Origin: Prorocentrum cordatum
Taxonomy: Eukaryota > Sar > Dinophyceae > Prorocentrales > Prorocentraceae
Reading direction: 5' to 3'
DNA: 32,500 bases
Assembly (NCBI GenBank): GCA_963575745.1
Contig: CAUYUJ010003647.1
Location: 1-32,500, forward strand
Shown: one piece after another, positions 8,965 to 18,020 of the stretch
Position numbering within the stretch: position 1 is the stretch's first letter
Layout: each line of letters opens with the position of its first letter
Program-made: the position numbers and the translations under genes
The notes under the pieces: model-generated
What the model saw: only the letters and a program-made list of their open reading frames with translations
What the model was told of the DNA's origin: nothing
The model's database searches: none

Positions 8965-9176
8965 CGTGGTACTAGAGGCGCGAGGCTTTGTATAGTATCA
9001 GTACTGGGCCCTGTGAATCGCCCGCGTGGCCCTATACAGGGAGCGGGCGCATCGACGAGGGTTTCGTTCCGCGGTACTGGAGGCTTTGTGCTCTGTCAGG
9101 TATCGAGACTGGACCTGGTGCACTGCCCGCGTGGCCCTATACAGGGAGCGGGCACATCTGCGAGGGTTTGGTATTC
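8965..9176. repeat. Two-copy 105-bp tandem repeat with a hairpin core
   Basis: The unit starts near GTGGTACTAGAGG (8965) and GCGGTACTGGAGG (9071). Its best-conserved part, CCCGCGTGGCCCTATACAGG followed by GAGCGGGC, occurs at 9021 and 9126, exactly 105 bp apart. This core folds as CCCGC pairing with GCGGG around an inner CCCT-ATAC-AGGG stem. The rest of the unit is more diverged than the hairpin, which hints that the structure is what is preserved. Confidence 0.8.
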
Positions 9177-9262
9177 TTCTGCGCGGAATACTGAGGTGCT
9201 GCGTAGTGTTGTGACCTAGCGGCGTTCGCCTGCAGCTGCAGGCGGCCGCCCAGGGATGAACC

Positions 9263-9670
9263 ATGAACCAGGAGGAGGAGGAGGAGGAGGAGGAGGAGGA
9301 GGCGGAGGCGGAGGCGGAGGAGGTGGAGGAGGAGGCGGAGGAGGAGGCGGAGGATGATGATGATGATGACGATGATGATGAGGAGGAGGAGGAGAGGAGG
9401 AAACGATGGAGAAGAGGAGGAGGAGGAGGAGGAGGAGCAGAGCAGCAGCATCAGCAGGCAGGAGCAGGAGCAGGAGCAGAGCAGGAGCAGGAGGAGGAGG
9501 AGGAGGAGCAGGAGGAGGAGCAGGAGGAGGAGGAGGGGAGGGGGGGAGGGCGGGGGGAGAGAGAGGGAGGGGAGGGGAGGGGAGGGAGAGGCAGGAGGAG
9601 GAGGAGGAGGAGGAGGAGGGAGGAGGAGGAGGAGGAGGAGGAGGAGGAGGCAGCAGCAGGAGGAGGAGTT
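9263..9670. repeat. Long polypurine GGA/GCA microsatellite
   Basis: About 400 bases are almost entirely purine on this strand, mainly GGA with GCA, GAT and G-run interruptions. It is capable of triplex or G-quadruplex structure. The poly-Glu, poly-Arg and poly-Gly frames in it, and the poly-Leu/poly-Pro frame opposite, are composition artefacts. Confidence 0.95.
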
Positions 9671-9825
9671 GGCGCAGCAGGCGTGCACCTCGCCGCCCTC
9701 AGGCGGACGGATGCTTCGGCCGCATCGACAACCGAGACCCGACCACGCTGGTGAACCTGGGTCCCGCCGCCCGTTGCGCGCTCCTCTTCAGCCGCGCGCG
9801 GCAGGGCCGCCGCACCTCTCCATGA
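9671..9825. other. Non-coding spacer
   Basis: This is GC-rich mixed sequence between the polypurine tract and the TTCGAG repeats. I see no motif-bearing frame and no repeat. Confidence 0.4.
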
Positions 9826-10055
9826 GGGGCAACGCTGGGGGTTCGAGGTCTCAAGTTGCGGGGGTCCAGGCCAGGGGTTCGAGGTTCGAGGCTAGGGGGT
9901 TCTAGGCCCATCGGGGGCAACGCTGGGAGTTCGAGGGTTCGAGCGTGGGGGGTCAAGGCTAGGGGTTCGAGGCTCGAGGTCATGGGGTCGAGGCTCGGGG
10001 TTTCGAGCTTTGGGGTCGAGGCCAGCTGTTCGAGGTTCGAGGTTATCGGGCGTTC
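9826..10055. repeat. Degenerate GGGGTTCGAGG short repeats
   Basis: The words GGTTCGAG, GGGTCGAGG and GGCTAGGGG recur at irregular 10-25 bp spacing. A longer block, GGGGCAACGCTGGG followed by GTTCGAG, occurs near 9826 and again near 9914, indicating an older duplication of about 88 bp. The GTTCGA core resembles part of a tRNA T-loop, but no tRNA fold surrounds any copy. Confidence 0.7.
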
Positions 10056-10498
10056 TCGTCGGCTCTCGGGGGTTTCCAGCCTCGGGATGCTCTCCAGCAG
10101 TTGCGCCGCGCCGAGAGCGTTCTGGGGATGCCCAGATCGTCCCGAACAACCGCAGGAGAGCCGAGTTATGACCCGAAGACCACGGGGCCACGTCAGGGGG
10201 TGCATCGACCCCCAATCGCCCATTGATCGTTGATTTGGGCCAGACAGCCCAGGAACGTGCGGATTCGCTGTCTGGGGCATATCGCCGATCTGTCGGCGAT
10301 GCATCGCCGATTCCAATTGGATGTTTCCTCCCTGAGTTGGTCCTCCCTCATAGTTCTCCCTCATCCCAGGGAGCGGAGCTCCAGAGTGGGCTTCCAGCCG
10401 GCCAGTGGCCTGGCCTTGCGTTTGCCCCGCGCTTGGAGCGCCAGCGGCAGGTGTCGCCAGTTTCCTCCACGGTGAATGAACCTGATTCGCGAGGCTTC
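10056..10498. other. Non-coding spacer with an alternating palindrome
   Basis: I find no supported coding frame here. At 10281-10310 the words ATCGCCGA, TCGGCGAT and ATCGCCGA alternate. The first two form an 8-bp stem with a TCTG loop, and the last two form an 8-bp stem with a 2-base centre. The two hairpins are mutually exclusive. Confidence 0.55.
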
Positions 10499-10506
10499 CT
10501 CTGACC

Positions 10507-10538
<32 letters not shown>

Positions 10539-10735
10539 CCCCTTGTCTTCCTCCTCCTCATCCTCCTCCTACTCATACTCCTCCTCGTCCATCTCCCCCT
10601 AATCCTCTTCCCTGCTACAGACGACGATGTCGTCGTCGCCCTCCTCCTCCTCCTCCTCCTCCTCCTCCTCACCCTCACCCTCACCCTCACCCTCTCCCTC
10701 ACTCTCTGCCGCCTCACTTTCCTTCTCCAGCACGG
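10499..10735. repeat. Polypyrimidine CCT microsatellite
   Basis: The tract consists of CTC/CCT triplets with a CACCCT hexamer run near 10668-10692. It is the opposite strand polarity to the purine tract at 9263-9670, so the two are inverted about 0.8 kb apart. Apparent poly-Leu and poly-Ser frames are artefacts. Confidence 0.92.
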
Positions 10736-11059
10736 AAAATTGGCATGACGTCGTGGAAAGTGTGTTTGCGATAGCGCATGAGACCCTCAGCGCATCACGA
10801 GCACATGAGCTGTTGTGTTTTTAGTGCGTTAGTGTCTGGTATCCGATTCGGAAGTCCTCGAATATCTGCATGCGCGACATGAAAATAGTTCCCCCACGCG
10901 CGGCGCACGCACGAATGTTGCAATCGCTTTCCATACTGATGGGAAATTCTGAGGACATTCGAAAGCTGCAATCGGGTAGCCTACATGCCCGTCCACGCGA
11001 AATCCCACAAGTGTCAGCATGCGGCAAGTTACTGACGCTTCGCGTATCCCCACCAGCTG

Positions 11060-11245
11060 CGGTCCAAGTTCATTTCGCTCTTCTCGGCGCAGCCACAGCC
11101 CCAGCCCTCGCCAGGACAATTGCATCGTTGTGCCCCCGAACTGCGTGAGTCGGATACGATGTAAGTGCACAGGCTACCTGCTGGTGGTTGCCAGCCTCGT
11201 GCACGCACACCAGTGGGCTCTTATTGGATGGTGCCCCGACACCCC
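11060..11245. repeat. Duplicated segment, copy A
   Basis: The segment includes a 44-bp block (11119-11162), from ATTGCATCGTTG to GGATACGATGT, that is identical to 11619-11662. The flanks are similar but clearly more diverged (GCGCAGCC and CAGCCCTCG upstream; GGCTACC, CAGCCTCGTG and GCACACCAGTGG downstream). The ends ATCGT and ACGAT of the core are complementary. No coding evidence. The sequence between the LINE array and this repeat (10736-11059) holds nothing I recognise. Confidence 0.8.
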
Positions 11246-11561
11246 TCATTGACACTGGTGTTCAGCGGCTTTTGGCTGCGCCCCCCTCCTGCCTGAGACC
11301 CGCCCTGGTTCGTCGCCGACCTGGCCATGGTTCTACCACAAGGACGTCTTGGCCCGCCGTCAGCACGCCGCCTACGAGCAGTACGGCCCAGCAGCTCGGT
11401 AGCCGCCAGCCATCGTTTCGCCACCGGCGTCGGGGTATTCGGCTTCCGCACGGGCAGCGTGGCAGGTGTGGAGTGGGTGCGGCTGACAGCCATACACTAG
11501 GTGACACCCTGTGATTGGCTTCGTCAAGCGAGTGGCCCTGCATTGAGTGGTTCAGCCTTCT

Positions 11562-11745
11562 GCAGTTCGTGGTCGTTCTCCTTTCAGCGCAGCCTCAGCT
11601 ACCAGCCCTCGTCAGTACATTGCATCGTTGTGCCCCCGAACTGCGTGAGTCGGATACGATGTGCACGCACTGGCTACCGGCTGGAGGTGGCTCAGCCTCG
11701 TGAGCGCACACCAGTGGTCTTCCTCTACTCGATGGCGCTCTGACG
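11562..11745. repeat. Duplicated segment, copy B
   Basis: This partner of the 11060-11245 segment is offset by exactly 500 bp at the core. The core is perfectly conserved while its surroundings have diverged by substitutions and small indels. The intervening 11246-11561 shows no repeat or gene that I can support. Confidence 0.8.
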
Positions 11746-13170
11746 CGGATCAGCCACACCTCAGCTGCAGTGAGCCTTGGTGAGTCAGGCCTTTTTCGCC
11801 GCACCATCGTTTACCCGGGGTGCTGCAGTGAGTCTGAATTAGTCGCTCGCGCTCGCACTCACCCCCCTCTCTTTTCCGAGGTCTTGGACGGCCTGTCCCT
11901 GTGTGCACGCACGTGGGCTTCGCCTGGTCATCGGCCATTCGGATCCGCGTTCTGCCTGCGGCTTTTACAGTGCCCCGCTGTCCGTCTTGGCCTCGCTTCC
12001 GAATGCGGTTCGGCTGGAGTTAGGCGCCGCAAGGGCGACTTCTCCCCCCCGTTCCGCTGCCGGTCGCCGCGCCTTTGCTTCCCCACCTGCCGGGATGTCT
12101 GGGCCGGTCACCTGCCGACGCTGGTTTGCGTCTCAATGAGGGGTATTTTGTCCCTGGCATGTGCATGCGCCTCTGCGTGTGTTGTCCGCTGGAGTCTGCG
12201 GCAATCTTGCGCCAATTTACACCGCACCGCGCCCCGGACGTTGTGCCCGTTCCCTGTCCCTCGCCTTGGAGCCGCGAACCAAAAAAGTATCCCCGCCAGC
12301 CACCAGCCCATCCCCCCCCGAAAATGGGCGAGTTGTCGTGAGAAGGAAAGCGGAGGAGCATAAGTGAAAGCTAGACGGGGACACCAGTCAAACCGAAGTT
12401 GAGATCAGCCAGATCAGCTTCCAACGGTGGCTAAGTTGGAGAATCCTGGGGCTCTCTTAGAGTGGAACTCCCTCGGAGCTCGTTCGCGAGCATTGCGGCC
12501 CTTGTGGGCCGTTTTGGGGGGAACTGGTGGAAAACTCCACTCCGGCGCCAGAACCTTCCAAATAAACGGGCAGGCCGTAGTACAGGGCCGTCCGCAACAT
12601 GGTCAGATTCCAGCGCAAGGGCTGCGCTGGGCCTTCTGCAACACTGCCGCCGGTCAGGGTACGCGTTCCCGACCCGCCCGCTAGGGTCTGCCAGCCGACC
12701 CGCCCGCTAGGTCGTCGGCGCCGTCTTCGCATTGGTCATCGTCGTCGTCGTCGTCTTCGTCAGCGCCCTCGTCGTCGCCTTCCTGGATGCCCTGGAGGGT
12801 GAATTGCACACTATTTGAATGTCCCGCCCGACCTGGCCCGCCCGCCCGTTGGGGTCTGCCCGCCCGCAAAGATCCCCAACAGGCCCTTTCGGAAGAGCAT
12901 GTTCGGAAAATGTTGAGGCTCAAAGAAGTTTTGAGTACCCAAGGGGCTCAATACGCATTCAATCCCCGAACTTCCCCTGACCCTGCGCGATACTTTCGTG
13001 AGGCTCTTACTGCAAGAGCTCACAATATCCGCAAGAGGACCTTCGGGAAGAAAATGTTTGAAATATCTTGGAGCTCAAGTGGATTTCAGGTACCCAAGGA
13101 GCCCCGGCACTCAAGGCTAGAACATTGGCTCCTGCGTGGGCAACAAGGACGACGATAAAGGGGGGCCAGG
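11746..13170. other. Gene-free stretch
   Basis: No frame here has recognisable domains. Small features are a doubled GACCCGCCCGCTAGG word at about 12672-12713, a GTC-rich run near 12738-12780, and two loosely similar segments near 12889-12953 and 13041-13115 that share GTACCCAAGG. Open frames on both strands reflect high GC content. Confidence 0.5.
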
Positions 13171-13204
13171 GCTCTCTCTCTTTCTCTCTCTCTCTTTCTC
13201 TTTG
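13171..13204. repeat. CT dinucleotide microsatellite
   Basis: A run of CT dinucleotides interrupted by TTT triplets. It sits in non-coding sequence. Confidence 0.9.
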
Positions 13205-13286
13205 TTTCGGTTTTTTGTTTCTGCCGCACAATGCTGCTGGCAATTCGCGAGCAACATGCCCCCGCCATCCCATCCAGAAATAATGG

Positions 13287-13540
13287 CCAGACTGGGCAGC
13301 CCACGCCTGCCCAGACTCACCAGACCTGCCGCAACACGCAGCCCAGGCCTCGCAAATCTGACTGGGCCTTCCGCAGCACGCGGCCCAGGGCTGCCCACGC
13401 AGATTGGGCCTTCCCAAATTGACCAGGCCTTCGCAACACGGGGCCCTGGCTGCCCAAACTAACTGATCCTTCCGTCAAGTGGGTCCCCTGTTTGCCCAAT
13501 TCAGGCGGGCCTTCAGCACCATGGGGCCAGGGCCTTACCA
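13287..13540. repeat. Degenerate minisatellite, unit about 45 bp
   Basis: About five loosely conserved units contain a GACTGGGCCTTCC-type word, then GCAACACG or GCAGCACG, then GGCCCAGGCTGCCCA. Divergence between units is high, so this looks like an old array. The remainder up to 14439 is gene-free, with only short Leu/Pro-type open frames and scattered GGCCCC/GGGGCC words. Confidence 0.65.
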
Positions 13541-14439
13541 AACGAACGGTGCTTTCTCAAACCGGTTTGCAACGGTACCCTAATCGGCTCCACCCCTCGT
13601 GGGGCGCGTTTTGGGGTTTTCTTGGCCTTCTGTGGTGTTCTTGACAGGCTTTGGAGGGGCCTCTGGGGCCCTCTCGGGACATCTTGGGGCACTGTTGAGT
13701 CCTCATCCTGAGCGGGAAAGTGAGGAGTCAGCGTGACAGAATAACACGTTTGTGCCAGTTGTGTTTCTATGATTTGCGGCCCCTCGGAGGCACCCTTGCG
13801 AGGCGCGGCTCGGCGGCCACCTCAGACCAACCCGTTGGAGGCTATATGGTCCAAGTTGGGGTATCTCGAATCATCTTCGAGCCCATTTTGAATTATCTTG
13901 GAGCCTTCTTGGAAACTCTGACGACCCGCGACCCTCCCCGTCCACCCCAAGCTGGCCCCGAGCTGCCCCAACCCGACAGGTGGCCCCCAAGGGGCCTTAT
14001 CAAAACCCTCCAAATAGCGCGGAGGTCAACAACGCTAATCCTTACTTGGCCCCTAAGATCGCCCCAACCAGGAGGCCTCGAGAGGCCCCCAAGCAACTCC
14101 CAAGAGGCCCCCCAACAGGTCGTATGAGGTTTCGATCAGGCCTACAATCGGTAACAAATCCATCCCGCAAGGCGTTCAAATACCCCCTTCGCGTGGCTAG
14201 GCTTGGGGGACATGTTCTGGCATGGGGTAGGAGATAAGTAAATCCCCTCTTCAAGGGAACCGTAGAGTGACAAGGAAGTGGGCCCCTTGACCCCGCCACC
14301 CCCCTCGCCGACAGAATCGAAGTTGACCCCGGGCATTCGGCAGCGCGGGCGTGCGATGACACAACAGGTAGAACCCCTCAAGCCCCGCGCGAGTCCAAAG
14401 CCAAACACGAGGTCCAGTAAGAAGGGATTCCATTTGTTT
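13541..14439. other. Gene-free stretch
   Basis: I see no coding signal or named repeat. Short related words (ATCTTGGAGC, TCTTCGAGCC, CCTTCTTGG) recur near 13875-13915 but do not form a clear array. Confidence 0.45.
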
Positions 14440-14572
14440 CTCGGGCTCCCAACTTCGCGCTCTCGCGCCGCTCCCCCCAAGGGAGAAAAGAAGGACGATG
14501 AGGAGGGGGAGAAGGATCGAGAACAGCGAAGCGCGAAGCGCGAATAACTTCGCGCCCTCGTGGGAGCCCTTG
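14440..14572. mobile_element. MITE-like inverted-terminal-repeat element, copy A
   Basis: The 133-bp element runs from CTCGGGCTCCCAACTTCGCG to GTGGGAGCCCTTG, so its ends are inverted repeats of CAAGGGCTCCCA with two changes at the left end. It is flanked by TGTTT at 14435-14439 and 14573-14577, a candidate 5-bp target duplication. The interior is AGGA-rich with GCGCGAAG words next to both ends and has no coding capacity. The reverse complement is at 31607-31758. The features fit a non-autonomous DNA transposon, but two copies do not define a family. Confidence 0.7.
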
Positions 14573-14600
14573 TGTTTGTACACTTACCAGAGGAAGGGGT

Positions 14601-14637
14601 TATTGTGAAGGCCTCACGGCTGGTGCCGCCGACCCTG
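14601..14637 (+). repeat. Candidate LINE 3'-end stem-loop, copy B
   Basis: This matches 7180-7216 at 34 of 37 positions, and the stem is kept through a G-T pair (GGCC-TCAC-GGCT). It lies just upstream of the LTR element's insertion site with no LINE coding sequence before it, so it may be a severely 5'-truncated LINE or a SINE tail. The preceding TTACCAGAGGAAGGGG (14584-14599) also occurs exactly at 31431-31446. Confidence 0.55.
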
Positions 14638-14649
14638 ACGGTATTGGCC

Positions 14650-14654
14650 GTCGA
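14650..14654. repeat. Candidate target-site duplication, left
   Basis: GTCGA directly precedes the 5' LTR and also directly follows the 3' LTR (31045-31049). Five bases is the usual copia duplication length. The last A also precedes the 3' LTR internally, so a 4-bp GTCG duplication with the LTR starting one base earlier fits equally. Confidence 0.75.
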
Positions 14655-14938
14655 ACTTTAAACGGAGAGGGTTAAAGGCGAGATGTAAATCGAGCATGCA
14701 CCGCTGCCGTGCCTGGCTCAAGCCGGGCCCGGCCAAACATGTGATTGTGCCTCACTGAGGCGCACTACTTGCATCTGAGATCGGAAAAGACCTTTCTATT
14801 GAAGATGCCCCTTCTATCCTTTACTCCAGATCCCATGCTTCATCTTGCTCTCTTGCTCATGCGATGTGAGCCAAAGCCTGGGATATGGGAGCGCCTAAGG
14901 CGGAACATATATCTTGGCTTACCAGTGCGTTTTCGACT
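14655..14938 (+). repeat. 5' long terminal repeat
   Basis: The LTR starts ACTTTAAACGGAGAGGG and ends GCGTTTTCGACT, so it lacks the usual TG...CA ends. It differs from the 3' copy at five positions: A/G, C/T, T/C, G/A and C/T. I see no clear promoter. The run ACATATATCTTGG near 14907 is AT-rich in a GC-rich setting. The Gag frame is already open inside it. Confidence 0.93.
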
Positions 14939-17900
14939 TGGTAGCGGAGCTGGCTACACTCTCGTGTGGCTGGCTCTCGCTCTAATACCCATAATCCACG
15001 GCACAACTTGGTGGACTACTACTACGGTGGAATACCATGTTGCGCCGGCTCTGCGAGGAGCGGAGCCAGTCCGCGATCGGGCTAGCGGGGCGACCCGCGA
15101 GCTCGAGACGCTCTCTCCTACTTCACTGCGCTACTTCACTCCCGACTTCCACCAGATGCCAATCGGCAACTCGATCGAGAACGTGGTCACTCTGCGGGGC
15201 TACCCGCAGCGGGGCCACCTGCATCCCGTGCCGTTCAGGCGCCTTACGGCTGCTACGCCCGAGCCTGACAAACCACAGCCTAAACCAATCACCGAAGCCG
15301 AGATGCACATGCACTGGATCAAGATAACTATCTTCGGCATTCTATGGGTGATAATGGGATGTGCTGTGGGCTACATGCGGCAGGGGATGGACGACACGCG
15401 TACTACCGGCCCTTCTTGGGACCCAGCCGGTACTACGCCCTTTCGCGAGTACGTTCGCGAAGTACATGCATGGATAAACGTGACGAGCGGCAATATGACG
15501 CCACCTCAGCAAGCTGCAGCACTACAACGTGGTCTTCAAGGCCTTGCTCGTCGTATCGCCATGCAGGTCCCCTCCCAGATCATCAACTATGGTGTAACTG
15601 TCAACGGACAGCCAACGGATGCAGTTACTTATATACTTTACCTATTGAGCACCAAATTTGAAAATCTGGAAGATGAGCGCCAGCTCAACTCTGGCACTGC
15701 CCTTATCGACTTTCGCGTCGAAAGGGGCGAACGAATCGACTCAGTGTTAGCTCGATTCGAGATGGCCCGTGACGAGGCTAACTCTGTTGGATTTGTCATC
15801 CCCAACTTTCAGATCCTAACGCTGATCCTTTTCAGAGCGTTAGGCGTTGGCGCGTCACGAGCCCAACACCTGCTGGAGCCCTTTAATCATCAGATGCCCA
15901 GAACGCAAGCAGACTATGATAGGCTGCTAACCAGGATGAGGAACTACGGGCATGTTGCCGAGCGCTCTCCTGGCAACATTGCGGGTATCTTCACAGGGCA
16001 CCACGCACATGCAGGTGTTTACGCCACGACTGCGGGGTCACCCGCTGGTCCTGGCGAGCCAAGTCCCTGGGCTGATCCAGCCGATATGCCCAACGAGGCC
16101 ACTGCCCTCTTAGGGCAGACCGGCCAGGCATCGGCAGAGGCAGCGGAGGCGAACGCCTGGTCGAACTACACGCCGGGCGCCGCCTACACTGCAAGCCCGC
16201 CCTCGGGCACAACCCTCTGGGGCCAAGCGGAGTCATCCGCTCAAGGGTCTCAGCCACCCTCTCCGTTTGAATCTGGCACTGACACAGATACCTCATCTGA
16301 CGGTGATCACAATGGCATGGTCTCTGCTGGCAATGACTATCCAGCTGATGACACTCACCTTTCTGAACAACAAAGAGCGGAAGCCGCTTTTATGGCTTAT
16401 CGCAAATCAAAACGCCGTTGGAGGCGCTTTATGAAGAAACCGGTCAGAAAAGTGAGACGTGCAGTACGCCGACATTTCAAACGCTATGGAAAGGGTCGTG
16501 GCAAAGGGGGTCGCAGACGCCGTATGCATGGTAGGGGTATCACTGCTTTCCTCACGTCCTTAACTGATATAGTTTTTGAAGAAGTTCTTATCGGAGGCAA
16601 AGGTCGGGGTCACAGGCGGACCTCTGGTAAGGGAAAAGGGCGGAGGGGTAACCCTAGGGACGCTTCTGACAACGCGATGAAGTGTCATACATGCGGTAGT
16701 ACAGAGCATTTGCGCGATCAATGCCCGACGGGGAAAGGAAAGGGATCCGTACATTTGGCTCAAAACTCTTTTATGGATGACATAGACTACATTGACTACG
16801 AGTTTTACGTCAATCCAGAAGCGGCTCCCGCCGCGGGCTCCTCCACGTACTACGTGATGGCCCGCTACGCTGATGCGACCGTAGCCCTGGAAGAGTACGC
16901 GGTGACCCTCTTCGACGAGTTCCACGGCTGGGACGAAGTCGACGAGGGCGCGTTCAACGCCTGGTTCGGTCTTCCAGCGGGGCCACCCGCCGACGACGAG
17001 ATCTCCGAAGCTGAGACCGTCCCGGCGACCGAGGAGGAGCTCGCCGCCGCGCTGGCACCGCAGGTGATCGGCATGCCGTTGCTGCCTGATCTTTCGCGAG
17101 CCGGCTCGGAAGCGGGAGACGCTGACGACGAAATGCGGGGCCATCCCGCAGCTTATTCTGACTCTGAAGAGGCCGAAGAGGACTATGATGACAGGCTCCA
17201 AGAGCAGGTCGCAGAAGCGATCCAGCTCCTGAGTGCGCCAGCACATCAGCAGATGACCATGAACGACCTGCTGTCGCGCCCAGGGGCCGCAAGGCTGGGT
17301 CCATACCTGGATCCTGATATGTCGGCACCTCAGATGCTGACTGCACTCCAGGCTCTAGCGGGGCCACCCGCCGAAGCGGCGCCAGCTGCAGCAGCGGGGC
17401 TACCCGCTTGGTCTATGGACGAATTCATGCAGGGCTGCGACCAGATGGACCTCAACGACCTCACTATGGAGCAGCTGACCGTCATCGGGTACTTCCAAAG
17501 CCCGCATCAGCACGCATTCATGGTCCAGGACAGCTCAGAGGACTCGGAGGACAGGCGCCATGCAAAGAAGAACAGACGACCATCGCCACCCCGAGACCCA
17601 GAGCACCGTCATGAAGATGAAAGGCCCATGGAACGTGGCAGTGCGTCAGCGGGGCCAACCCGCAGGAGGAGCCGTTCAGCTCCACGACGCCCTACACATG
17701 ATGCATCTGGCTACCCGTGCAGCACGGATCACTCCGTAGGTGTATCCGCTCAGTACGTGCCGGAGTGGTACATCAATTGGTACCCCGGCTACTCGATGGA
17801 CGTGATCCGCCACTGGTGGTCCAAGGAGCTGTGCAAACGGGACGAATCTGGCATCATAATACGCACCAAAGGTGGCAAGACCGCCCCTCCAGGAGCCCTC

Positions 17901-18020
17901 ATCACGGTGAGACCCCCTGGAACTGGTCTCATGGAGATGACGCTGGCACCGTCCACGATCCTAACAAGAAGGTCCCTGGAGGAGGAAAGCGCATTACCGA
18001 AGCCGATCGCGTCCCTATGA
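14805..18020 (+). CDS. Copia Gag with N-terminal hydrophobic segments and CCHC knuckle
   Basis: The frame is open from inside the 5' LTR. I use the first ATG (14805), giving 1071 residues; 15156 is the first ATG after the primer-binding site and may be the real start. With the longer start, residues 51-64 (YTLVWLALALIPII) and 171-190 (WIKITIFGILWVIMG...) are hydrophobic enough to be membrane segments, unusual for Gag. A Gag-like region follows at about 205-385, beginning WDPAGTTPFREYVREVHAW. A strongly basic stretch (about 534-580, rich in KRRWRR and RRRRMHGRG) precedes a CX2CX4HX4C zinc knuckle at Cys627, Cys630, His635, Cys640, a nucleocapsid RNA-binding signature. The C-terminal third is acidic and Pro/Ala-rich and carries many micro-hairpins. 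The stop overlaps the next ATG as ATGA. Confidence 0.85.
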   Translation: MPLLSFTPDPMLHLALLLMRCEPKPGIWERLRRNIYLGLPVRFRLGSGAGYTLVWLALALIPIIHGTTWWTTTTVEYHVAPALRGAEPVRDRASGATRELETLSPTSLRYFTPDFHQMPIGNSIENVVTLRGYPQRGHLHPVPFRRLTAATPEPDKPQPKPITEAEMHMHWIKITIFGILWVIMGCAVGYMRQGMDDTRTTGPSWDPAGTTPFREYVREVHAWINVTSGNMTPPQQAAALQRGLQGLARRIAMQVPSQIINYGVTVNGQPTDAVTYILYLLSTKFENLEDERQLNSGTALIDFRVERGERIDSVLARFEMARDEANSVGFVIPNFQILTLILFRALGVGASRAQHLLEPFNHQMPRTQADYDRLLTRMRNYGHVAERSPGNIAGIFTGHHAHAGVYATTAGSPAGPGEPSPWADPADMPNEATALLGQTGQASAEAAEANAWSNYTPGAAYTASPPSGTTLWGQAESSAQGSQPPSPFESGTDTDTSSDGDHNGMVSAGNDYPADDTHLSEQQRAEAAFMAYRKSKRRWRRFMKKPVRKVRRAVRRHFKRYGKGRGKGGRRRRMHGRGITAFLTSLTDIVFEEVLIGGKGRGHRRTSGKGKGRRGNPRDASDNAMKCHTCGSTEHLRDQCPTGKGKGSVHLAQNSFMDDIDYIDYEFYVNPEAAPAAGSSTYYVMARYADATVALEEYAVTLFDEFHGWDEVDEGAFNAWFGLPAGPPADDEISEAETVPATEEELAAALAPQVIGMPLLPDLSRAGSEAGDADDEMRGHPAAYSDSEEAEEDYDDRLQEQVAEAIQLLSAPAHQQMTMNDLLSRPGAARLGPYLDPDMSAPQMLTALQALAGPPAEAAPAAAAGLPAWSMDEFMQGCDQMDLNDLTMEQLTVIGYFQSPHQHAFMVQDSSEDSEDRRHAKKNRRPSPPRDPEHRHEDERPMERGSASAGPTRRRSRSAPRRPTHDASGYPCSTDHSVGVSAQYVPEWYINWYPGYSMDVIRHWWSKELCKRDESGIIIRTKGGKTAPPGALITVRPPGTGLMEMTLAPSTILTRRSLEEESALPKPIASL
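14939..14953 (+). other. Primer-binding site, initiator-Met tRNA type
   Basis: TGGTAGCGGAGCTGG begins immediately after the 5' LTR. TGG pairs with the CCA end of tRNA, and TGGTAGC-GAG is one base from the TGGTAGCAGAG complement of eukaryotic initiator-Met tRNA used by many copia elements. Whether the host tRNA matches exactly is unknown. Confidence 0.75.
17358..17407 (+). repeat. Micro-hairpin cluster in Gag
   Basis: Three hairpins lie within 50 bases: GCGGG-GCCA-CCCGC at 17358, GCGGC-GCCA-GCTGC at 17376 (one G-T pair) and GCGGG-GCTA-CCCGC at 17394. The same trio order recurs at 18908-18957 and partly at 19103-19134, which suggests that clusters are copied as blocks. Confidence 0.85.
18017..18020 (+). 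promoter_or_regulatory. ATGA start/stop overlap of Gag and the Tpt1-like ORF
   Basis: The ATG of the second frame (18017-18019) shares bases with the TGA that ends Gag (18018-18020). In eukaryotic viruses and some LINEs, ATGA or TAATG overlaps allow termination-reinitiation. Here it would give a separate Tpt1-like protein at lower yield. The alternative is a one-base indel upstream that separated one polyprotein into two frames. Confidence 0.45.

Noticed and set aside
9137-9905. Poly-Glu, poly-Arg, poly-Gly and poly-Leu/Pro frames
   Set aside because: Products of GGA/GCA microsatellite sequence with no domain or start context.
9826-10055. tRNA B-box-like GTTCGA words
   Set aside because: No A box, no cloverleaf and many tandem copies. 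Treated as a short repeat.
10476-10824. Poly-Leu/poly-Ser frames near 10.5 kb
   Set aside because: Arise from the CCT microsatellite.
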